This document shows positions 58,364 through 64,000 of a stretch of DNA of 64,000 bases, piece by piece. The number at the start of each line of letters is the position of its first letter. Position 1 is the first letter of the stretch. The stretch lies in NCBI RefSeq assembly GCF_016406105.1, contig NZ_CP066308.1, positions 4,004,501 through 4,068,500 of the forward strand, read 5' to 3'. A program made the translations under genes and the position numbers. The notes under the pieces are model-generated. The model searched no databases. It was not told the DNA's origin and worked only from the letters and a program-made list of their open reading frames with translations. Source of the stretch: Brevibacillus composti. Its GTDB lineage: Bacteria; Bacillota; Bacilli; Brevibacillales; Brevibacillaceae.

Positions 58364-58942
58364 TCATTCGTCGCTTTCTGTGGCTCCCTGCCACTGGGAC
58401 ATGCCCGGCACCACATTTTTCACTTTGGAAAATCCGTGCTCGGCAAGAATTTGGCAGGCCATATCGCTGCGGTTTCCCGTACGGCAAATCACTGCGTACT
58501 CTTTGCCCGGATCCAACTGACTTATTTTTTCCTCCAGTTGTCCCAAAGGTACGGATATGGCGCCGGGAATGTGCCCGAAGACATATTCCGCAGGTTCGCG
58601 AACATCCAATACGATGATGCTTTCGCTGGAATCCATTTTTTGGTTTAATTCCTCGTTGCTCATGGTGTGAGGGAATTTGACTTCCGCTTTTGTTTCGTTG
58701 TTGGAGGCTTTTCTCAAGAAATGGCGGAAAACCCTGTTCTCTTCGATAAGACCGATGTATTGATGGCCGGTGCGTTTGGCCCAGCTCTGCAAATCCGCGA
58801 CAGATCCCTTATCGGTGGCCCGCACTTCGAGGACTTCCCCCGGCTTCATTTCTTCCATGGCTTTCTTGGTTTTTACCACCGGCATCGGACATGACAATCT
58901 TTCACATTCAAGGACACGATCCGTTTGGATTTCTCTGCTCAC
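58364..58942 (-). CDS. TusA-rhodanese fusion sulfurtransferase (CstA-like)
   Basis: A 192-residue fusion of a TusA domain (residues 5-80, Cys in CERLSCPMPVVKTKKAME) and a rhodanese domain (95-185, VLDVREPAEYVFGHIPGAIS, active loop CRTGNRSDMACQILAE). It lacks the DsrE-like C-terminal domain of Staphylococcus CstA; that is encoded by the next gene downstream, so the three functions together equal CstA. GTG 58942 follows GGGGGT at six bases. It is four bases after the upstream rhodanese gene. Confidence 0.88.
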   Translation of the reverse strand: MSREIQTDRVLECERLSCPMPVVKTKKAMEEMKPGEVLEVRATDKGSVADLQSWAKRTGHQYIGLIEENRVFRHFLRKASNNETKAEVKFPHTMSNEELNQKMDSSESIIVLDVREPAEYVFGHIPGAISVPLGQLEEKISQLDPGKEYAVICRTGNRSDMACQILAEHGFSKVKNVVPGMSQWQGATESDE

Positions 58943-58946
58943 AACA

Positions 58947-59294
58947 TTACCCCCCAGTATAGCATGGTGATTTTCCGTATTCGATATTCCCGGTCCATTC
59001 GATCATGCCGCCTTGCATATTGACGACCTTATAACCCATGGATGCCAGATATTCGCATGCCAGGGCGCTGCGGTTCCCGCTTCGGCAGATCACAATCGTT
59101 TCTTCGCCCGGGTTCAGTTCCTTGTGTCTTTCCCCAAGTGAACCTAAGGGAATATGCTTTGCGCCGGGAATATGTCCCGATTCCCATTCGTCGTGCTCCC
59201 GCACATCCAACAGATTTAGCTTTTCCCCACGTTCCAGCCGTCTTTGTACTTCCTGGGGGAGAATGTTTTTCGTATAGGTTCCGGACACCTTCAT
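58947..59294 (-). CDS. Single-domain rhodanese
   Basis: A 115-residue rhodanese. It has EVQRRLERGEKLNLLDVREH, DEWESGHIPGAKHIPLGSLG and the active loop IVICRSGNRSALACEYLASM with Cys near residue 79, and ends MQGGMIEWTGNIEYGKSPCY. ATG 59294 has AAGGAG very near; a GTG two codons later has better spacing. It lies 11 bases after the TSUP gene. Confidence 0.88.
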   Translation of the reverse strand: MKVSGTYTKNILPQEVQRRLERGEKLNLLDVREHDEWESGHIPGAKHIPLGSLGERHKELNPGEETIVICRSGNRSALACEYLASMGYKVVNMQGGMIEWTGNIEYGKSPCYTGG

Positions 59295-59305
59295 CCACTC
59301 CTTGT

Positions 59306-60091
59306 TTACATCAAAATATCCACCCAAATCTTAATGACCGTTGCCGTGATGAGCGCGGCGAGAATCCATTGCAGCACCTTCACTTTCATTTTCTTTCCAA
59401 GCTTGGCGCCGAGCGGAGAAGCGACAATGCTCGCCACAACCATCACAAAGGACGGAATCAGAAGCAAGTGACCGCCCATCACTTTCCCGACCGTGGTACC
59501 GATCGAGGAAATGAACGTGATCGCGAGCGATGAGGCAATGGCCACACGGGTTGGAATCTTCAGTACGACCAGCATGATCGGGACCGTGATAAAAGCGCCG
59601 GCCGCACCAACGATCCCCGACAGGAGGCCCACCGTCGCCGCGGCAATGACCGCGACAGTTGTGTTGAAGCTAACGTCGGAATAGTCGGTTCTGTCCGTTT
59701 CTTTTTTTGGCATAAACATCATGACCGCCGCAACGAGCGCCATAACGGCATACGTCAGGTTAATCGCGGAATCGGGCAGAAATTTCGAGCCGTAGCCGCC
59801 GATAAAACTTCCCGCAATAATAGGAATCCCCATGGCGAGGACGAGCTTCTTATTGATAAACCCGCCTTTGCGGTAAGCAAACATTCCGGCCAGCGTAGCA
59901 AAGAACACCTGGACCGCACTCACTGCGGAAACCTCTTGCGCGGTAAACGCCGCGAAACCAAGCAGCGGGGGAATATACAGCAGCATCGGATATTTAATGA
60001 TGGAACCGCCGATCCCGACCATTCCGGAGATCATGGAACCGACAAAACCGATCGCGAATAATGTGATAACCCAACCTACATCCAGTTCCAT
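59306..60091 (-). CDS. TSUP (TauE/SafE) family sulfite/sulfur exporter
   Basis: A 261-residue membrane protein with eight likely helices of the TauE/SafE family. The duplicated family motifs are GFVGSMISGMVGIGGSIIKYPM near residue 15 (shortened here) and VGLLSGIVGAAGAFITVPIM near 155, each ending in PML or PIM-type. TSUP proteins export sulfite, thiosulfate or organosulfur; export of the sulfite made by the persulfide dioxygenases is the likely role. A CsoR-type operator lies 47-62 bases upstream. GGGGGGT precedes ATG. Confidence 0.88.
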   Translation of the reverse strand: MELDVGWVITLFAIGFVGSMISGMVGIGGSIIKYPMLLYIPPLLGFAAFTAQEVSAVSAVQVFFATLAGMFAYRKGGFINKKLVLAMGIPIIAGSFIGGYGSKFLPDSAINLTYAVMALVAAVMMFMPKKETDRTDYSDVSFNTTVAVIAAATVGLLSGIVGAAGAFITVPIMLVVLKIPTRVAIASSLAITFISSIGTTVGKVMGGHLLLIPSFVMVVASIVASPLGAKLGKKMKVKVLQWILAALITATVIKIWVDILM

Positions 60092-60137
60092 AAGACCCCC
60101 CTTTCGTTTGTATGATTCCGATTTTTGTTACTTCAAT

Positions 60138-60153
60138 ATACCTATAGGGGTAT
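60138..60153. promoter_or_regulatory. CsoR/CstR-type operator before the TSUP gene
   Basis: ATACCTATAGGGGTAT is a near-perfect 16-bp palindrome, the exact reverse complement of the site at 60522-60537. Such sites are the usual target of CsoR-family repressors. It lies upstream of the TSUP-rhodanese-TusA run and downstream of the thioredoxin stop. Confidence 0.68.
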
Positions 60154-60167
60154 TTTAAATTAAAAAA

Positions 60168-60488
60168 TTAATTTGCATATTGCATGATCAATGCTTTCAG
60201 TTTATTTAGCGGCTGGACACCGACAAAGGTAGTGGTTTCTTTCCCGTTGACAAAGAGTTTCAATGTCGGGATGCCTTGAATATGGTGTTTGATGGCGGAA
60301 ACCGGATTTTCATCCACATTCACTTTTACGATGACGGCCTCTTTGTCCGCTTCTGCAGCCAATTGATCCAAAACCGGGGCCATCATGCGGCAAGGTCCGC
60401 ACCACGGAGCCCAAAAATCGACCAGAACGACTTTGTTGTTCCTGATGATCTGATCCAAAGTATTGTCCGTTGCCTTTATTGCTGCCAT
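60168..60488 (-). CDS. Thioredoxin
   Basis: A 106-residue cytoplasmic thioredoxin. The active site is VVLVDFWAPWCGPCRMMAPV with CGPC, followed by VKVNVDENPVSAIKHHIQGI and the cis-Pro in GIPTLKLFVNGKE, then FVGVQPLNKLKALIMQY. ATG 60488 has AGGAGGG; the longer frame is not supported. It is a specialised copy near persulfide genes, probably reducing persulfidated proteins or feeding CcdA-TlpA. A CsoR-type operator lies 34-49 bases upstream. Confidence 0.93.
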   Translation of the reverse strand: MAAIKATDNTLDQIIRNNKVVLVDFWAPWCGPCRMMAPVLDQLAAEADKEAVIVKVNVDENPVSAIKHHIQGIPTLKLFVNGKETTTFVGVQPLNKLKALIMQYAN

Positions 60489-60521
60489 AAAATCGTCCCT
60501 CCTTGTGATTTTCATATACTA

Positions 60522-60537
60522 ATACCCCTATAGGTAT
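60522..60537. promoter_or_regulatory. CsoR/CstR-type operator before thioredoxin
   Basis: ATACCCCTATAGGTAT, near-perfect palindrome identical in reverse complement to 60138-60153. It is 34 bases before the thioredoxin ATG, where a repressor could block transcription. The gap 60538-60653 otherwise holds only a weak hairpin. Confidence 0.68.
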
Positions 60538-60653
60538 GATAAATCGTTCTTGCCTTTTTGTCAATGCCAAATTGACGAAAGGACCGCCCCAAAGGCAGTC
60601 CTATTGTTCCTTCTTTCGTTGTTACTTCCCAACGATTCTCTCCTTTTTTTAAC

Positions 60654-61340
60654 TTATTTATTCCATCTGGCAACGATAAAACCGGCTTGATTTTTTGCGG
60701 CGGTTCGGGAAAGCTTCTTTTCCAATTCAAGCGCTTGATTTTCATTTTCGAAATTTTCCGGGGTTACGAATAATCCATAGTCCAAAGAGGCAAAATGTCT
60801 TGTTTCCCAAGATACGATCGTTTGTTCCGAATAAAAATGTGCATGGGCAAAAACGCTGTCGGGATTATCTTTTCCCTTTTGCGAATAAGTTCTTCCCCAG
60901 TAACTTTCCTTGTTGATCAATCCGATCACCAATCGTCCGTCTTTTTTTAATACCCGCAGCGCTTCCGCAACGACTTTCTCAGGATTCTCAACAAATTCCA
61001 AAACAATATTGCCAATCACAAGATCGAACGTTTCACGGTCAAACGGAAGTCGGTTCATGTCCGCTTGAATCCAATGGATTGCAAGATCTTCCCTCTGTGC
61101 TTTTTCCTGTGCTTTGGCCAGCATTTCCGAGGACAGATCGATTCCGGTAACGTCAAGTCCCTGTTTCGCCAGCCATATGGTGAAAATTCCCGTGCCGCAT
61201 CCCAGGTCCACTGCTTTTTCTCCCACTTGCGGCTGCGCACTTTTGGCTATCCATTCTTTTTCCACTTTGTCGACAAACGAACCCAGTGGAGTGTTGCACC
61301 AGTTATCATAAGTGGAAGCTTCCTGATCGAACAACGCCAT
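60654..61340 (-). CDS. Class I SAM-dependent methyltransferase
   Basis: A 228-residue methyltransferase with motif I KAVDLGCGTGIFTIWLAKQG, acidic VTGIDLSSEMLAKAQE, motif II FDLVIGNIVLEFVENPE and LKKDGRLVIGLINKESYWGR. The start FDQEASTYDNWCNTPLG resembles enzymes for small thiols or biotin-like substrates; the substrate is unknown. It may methylate hydrogen sulfide or thiols, as do some neighbours of sulfur genes, but this is speculation. GGGAGAG precedes ATG. It follows the MFS gene by 48 bases. Confidence 0.85.
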   Translation of the reverse strand: MALFDQEASTYDNWCNTPLGSFVDKVEKEWIAKSAQPQVGEKAVDLGCGTGIFTIWLAKQGLDVTGIDLSSEMLAKAQEKAQREDLAIHWIQADMNRLPFDRETFDLVIGNIVLEFVENPEKVVAEALRVLKKDGRLVIGLINKESYWGRTYSQKGKDNPDSVFAHAHFYSEQTIVSWETRHFASLDYGLFVTPENFENENQALELEKKLSRTAAKNQAGFIVARWNK

Positions 61341-61388
61341 GATCGCTCTCCCTTTTCTTATTCCAAGGCCTATCCTTATCAGGGCGGT

Positions 61389-62627
61389 TTATTTTCTGAT
61401 TAAGGTTTCTTTCATTCTCAAGGCGATAACCATTCCGGCAAGCAGCGGCAAAAAAGCGACAAGCCCGACGGCCCACGAAACGTTCAATACATCTGCAAGT
61501 ATTCCGCCCATTAATGCGCCAAAGGCATAGCCGCTGTCGCGCCATAAACGGTAAACTCCCATGGCGGAAGCCCGCCAGTCCGGATGGGCGTCGTCGCTGA
61601 TCGCCGCCTGCAGCGTGGGATATACCATAGCAGTACCTAATCCCAACACAATGGCGCCTGCAATCCATAAAACATAATGATTCGCAAATAAAATCCACCA
61701 AATCGCGGCGGCCTGCGTCCACATTCCGGCGGCAATCATCCATTTCCGCCCGATGCGGTCGCTTATAGCGCCCGTAAACAACTGAAAAAATCCCCAGGAC
61801 GCAGGGTAAAGAGCCACCAGCGTGCCGATCTGGCTTACGGACAATCCGGCTGTGGCGAAAAAAATCGGAAACAATCCCCAGGCCATGCCGTCTTTCAAAT
61901 TGGTCGAAAGCCCGGCAAAGCTGCAACTGGATAATGTCGAATCCCTCCACGTTGTTTTGAGAAATATGTCCCGAGGATTAACAGGATCGGCCGCCTTGCG
62001 CTGTTGCATCCGTGCCTGAAGTTGCAGATGTTTTTCGGTATCTTTTACCGTAAAAGATAACAAAAGGCCCGCAATCACAATCCCGATCCCCAGATAAAAA
62101 GGTTCCGGACGCAGGGAATAGGAGGCGGCAATAAATCCGGAAACCGCCGCCGCCAAGGCTACACCGGAATACCCGGCAAACTCGTTCAGTCCGATCGCCA
62201 GCCCCCGCTGTGTCCCTTTGGCCAGATCCACTTTCATGTTTACGGTCATGGACCATGTCAACCCCTGATTGATTCCCAATAACACATTGGCAAATACGAT
62301 CACCCACCAATGGGTTGCAAAGATGACAAGCAGAGGGACGAATAAACCGACTCCCCAACCGAGAAGAAGCACTTTTTTTCGGCCAATGCGGTCGGCGATG
62401 CTGCCTGCGAAAAAATTCATGGCCGCTTTCGAAAATCCGAAACTGACAATAAAAGAAAGAGCGGCGCTGGCCGAAGCCAATCCGAATTGTTCTTCGCCCA
62501 GAAGGGGTAAAACGGTTCTTTCCAGTCCGACCATGGAACCGACAAACAGATTGATGATCACCAGCAAAGAGAAATCCCTCAAATTTTCTTTAATACCGTA
62601 TTCTATCGCATGATCCTTTACATACAT
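61389..62627 (-). CDS. MFS transporter
   Basis: A 412-residue, 12-helix major facilitator protein. The signature loop GSIADRIGRKKVLLLGWGVG lies after helix 2 and its repeat GAISDRIGRKWMIAAGMWTQ after helix 8. The central loop (about 200-225) is basic. ATG 62627 has GAGG at six bases; the earlier ATG 62639 overlaps the metallo-hydrolase stop. Substrate unknown; placement between a persulfide dioxygenase-like gene and a methyltransferase suggests export of a sulfur or methylated compound. Confidence 0.85.
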   Translation of the reverse strand: MYVKDHAIEYGIKENLRDFSLLVIINLFVGSMVGLERTVLPLLGEEQFGLASASAALSFIVSFGFSKAAMNFFAGSIADRIGRKKVLLLGWGVGLFVPLLVIFATHWWVIVFANVLLGINQGLTWSMTVNMKVDLAKGTQRGLAIGLNEFAGYSGVALAAAVSGFIAASYSLRPEPFYLGIGIVIAGLLLSFTVKDTEKHLQLQARMQQRKAADPVNPRDIFLKTTWRDSTLSSCSFAGLSTNLKDGMAWGLFPIFFATAGLSVSQIGTLVALYPASWGFFQLFTGAISDRIGRKWMIAAGMWTQAAAIWWILFANHYVLWIAGAIVLGLGTAMVYPTLQAAISDDAHPDWRASAMGVYRLWRDSGYAFGALMGGILADVLNVSWAVGLVAFLPLLAGMVIALRMKETLIRK

Positions 62628-62635
62628 GGCAAGCC

Positions 62636-63400
62636 TCATCTGCGGTTAGTAAAGTCGGGCCTCGAATCGCTTAGTCCCATATTATAGGCACGAATTTCCT
62701 GATAGTTCACCGGTTTTTCCGGTATGTCCCTGGTCATATACTGGACAAAATCGCTCTCATGGTCAATCTGCAAAGCCCGGTTCAGCTTTTTCTCGAATCC
62801 CAGTGTAGACGACGGTTTCCCGCTCAAGCTTCGTCCGCAAATGGAACCCGAATAGGCCCCAGGATAGATCTCCAGATGATCGGGCAACGGAAGCAATTTT
62901 TCGTGCAAACTTCGAAACAGTTGTTTTGCTCCTTCTTCCACCTCTGTGGCCAGTTCCGTACGCCCTACGTCACCGACCATGAGCGTATGACCGGTTAGAA
63001 CAAACCAAGGCTCCTCCCCTCTTGCCCGATCGGTAACGAGGATAGAGATATGTTCCGGCGTGTGACCGGGTGTATGCAATATTTTTAAGATCGTATTTCC
63101 CGCGGCAATTTCATCTCCATCCTCAACCGGCTCAAATGGGAACCGGACATCAGCCGAACGGTGCAGAATATATTTTGCCCCGGTTTTCTCCGCAAGCAGC
63201 CGTGCTCCGGAAATATGGTCCGCATGAAGGTGGGTATCGATCACATAACGAATATCCATTCCTAGCGTCCTGGATTCCTGAATGTAAAAATCAACCTGAT
63301 CCTCCATCGGATCGACGACAACACCTTGGGACTTGCTTCCGCATCCGAAAAAATAAGAAATGGCAACCGGGTTACGGTGCAAGTATTGACGGAACAGCAT
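62636..63400 (-). CDS. ETHE1-like metallo-beta-lactamase hydrolase
   Basis: A 254-residue metallo-hydrolase, the second of this kind in the island. Motifs: VIDTHLHADHISGARLLAEK, ILHTPGHTPEHISILVTD and LMVGDVGRTELATEVEEG, then LEIYPGAYSGSICGRSLSGK. It matches stand-alone persulfide dioxygenase-like proteins. The usual LPAHD-type last His is changed to YPGAYSGS, as in some subfamilies. AAGGAGG precedes ATG. It lies 16 bases after the cysteine desulfurase gene. Confidence 0.85.
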   Translation of the reverse strand: MLFRQYLHRNPVAISYFFGCGSKSQGVVVDPMEDQVDFYIQESRTLGMDIRYVIDTHLHADHISGARLLAEKTGAKYILHRSADVRFPFEPVEDGDEIAAGNTILKILHTPGHTPEHISILVTDRARGEEPWFVLTGHTLMVGDVGRTELATEVEEGAKQLFRSLHEKLLPLPDHLEIYPGAYSGSICGRSLSGKPSSTLGFEKKLNRALQIDHESDFVQYMTRDIPEKPVNYQEIRAYNMGLSDSRPDFTNRR

Positions 63401-63416
63401 TGAGGATTCCTCCTTG

Positions 63417-64000
63417 TTAATCGGAAAATTTAATTCTCTCTTCTAAAAGCGCCATCGCCTGATCGATTTCCTGTTTCGTTGTGTATCTGCCAAGACTGAA
63501 CCGTATGGCTCCACGCCCGATTCGTTCGCTTATCTTCATCGCTCTTAACACCGGGGATATCGTCGTTTTGCCGGAGTGGCAGGTAGACCCCGTAGAAGCG
63601 GCAATCTCGGGGAGCAGCTTCAATATTTCACTGCCATCCATCCCAATGAAGCTTACGTTTAACGTATTCGGCAAACCGTTCTCCGGATGACCGTTCAGTT
63701 GGATGTTATTTCCGTAACAGGAAAACAGACGTTCCCAAAAATAATCCCTTAATTCTCGGATTTTTTTCGAATCCGGTTATTGCGATGCCAATTCAGCCGC
63801 TTTCCCCAGAGCGACGATATACGGCACATTTTCCGTTCCCGCCCGCATGCCGAACTCCTGGCCTCCTCCATGAATATAAGGTTCAAACGGCGTTTTCTTT
63901 CGAACAAACAAGGCACCGATTCCCTTCGGGGCGTACAGCTTATGGCCGGCAATCGACAGCAAATCAACGCCGAGTTTGTTTACTTTTACGGGAATTTTGC
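63417..64000 (-). pseudogene. Cysteine desulfurase with in-frame stop, 5' end outside window
   Basis: A NifS/IscS-type class V aminotransferase. Only the last 194 codons are in the window. Active Lys lies in [20 protein letters not shown], followed by [20 protein letters not shown], the sulfur-accepting Cys in STGSTCHSGKTTISPVL and RFSLGRYTTKQEIDQAM. One TAA at 63777-63779 interrupts the frame; on both sides the sequence is intact (KKIRELRDYFWERLF follows). Either a recent loss of function or a sequencing error. It would supply sulfur by releasing it from cysteine. It is the first gene of this run in the window. Confidence 0.8.

Noticed and set aside
60579..60601. Hairpin after the methyltransferase as a terminator
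   Set aside because: The stem has a mismatch and the T tail is poor, so I did not list it as a terminator.

Overview
The window is chromosomal DNA of a motile, endospore-type Firmicute, most likely Brevibacillus or a close Paenibacillaceae relative (inference). The reasons are the Bacillus-like order comFA-comFC-yvyF-flgM-flgN-flgK-flgL-fliW-csrA-hag-flaG-fliD-fliS-fliT, the neighbouring degS/degU, an S-box riboswitch before metK, three SLAP-type S-layer assembly genes, an SLH protease and the start-codon and ribosome-site style. Almost every gene is on the minus strand; yjfB, fliB and the IS21 istA are the exceptions. I found no rRNA, tRNA or CRISPR array.

Layout. 0.1-3.8 kb: yjfB, an orphan IS3 orfA, yaaR and the ylqG-ylqH pair (FliK-like and FlhB-like). 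3.8-8.2 kb: pseudaminic-acid genes pseC, an SDR gene, pseI and pseG. 8.4-18.7 kb: late flagellar genes, with fliB (flagellin lysine methylase) inserted in opposite orientation between flaG and hag. 18.9-27.1 kb: comFC, comFA, a small membrane protein, degU, degS, a polysaccharide deacetylase, metK and its SAM riboswitch. 27.1-33.3 kb: a secreted protein, an SLH-anchored subtilase and three paralogous SLAP proteins. 33.5-37 kb: a decayed sugar locus (RpiR regulator, remnants of an FGGY kinase and a LarA-like protein) and a Lys/Glu-rich secreted protein. 37-48.4 kb: a graveyard of mobile DNA (IS21, IS66, IS4 and ISLre2 remnants, a tyrosine recombinase, an Rpn nuclease), a 5'-truncated S-layer protein, a RelB/RelE pair and a UPF0175 gene. 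48.6-64 kb: a thiol/persulfide island with Trx-GerMN, TlpA, CcdA, an OmpR two-component system, CstR, rhodaneses, TusA, DsrE proteins, an ETHE1-like hydrolase, a TSUP exporter, thioredoxin, an MFS transporter, a second metallo-hydrolase and a stop-interrupted cysteine desulfurase.

How the parts work together. Six sites match the sigma-D pattern TAAA/TAAT-N16-GCCGATAA, in front of yjfB, ylqG, flaG, fliB, hag and flgM. CsrA, FliW and flagellin are encoded side by side, and the hag leader carries a hairpin with GGA in its loop plus a GGA-containing ribosome site, the usual form of a CsrA target. Flagellin is therefore probably controlled at transcription (FlgM/sigma-D) and translation (FliW/CsrA), and modified by both glycosylation (pse) and lysine methylation (FliB). 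In the right arm, three CsoR-family palindromes lie before cstR, the TSUP gene and the thioredoxin gene, suggesting one persulfide-sensing regulator for the whole cluster.

The most interesting items are the persulfide island with its operators and the unusual Trx-GerMN protein, the flagellin modification and regulation hub, and the promoter-inside-terminator arrangement before flgM. I saw no unmistakably new defence or catalytic system.
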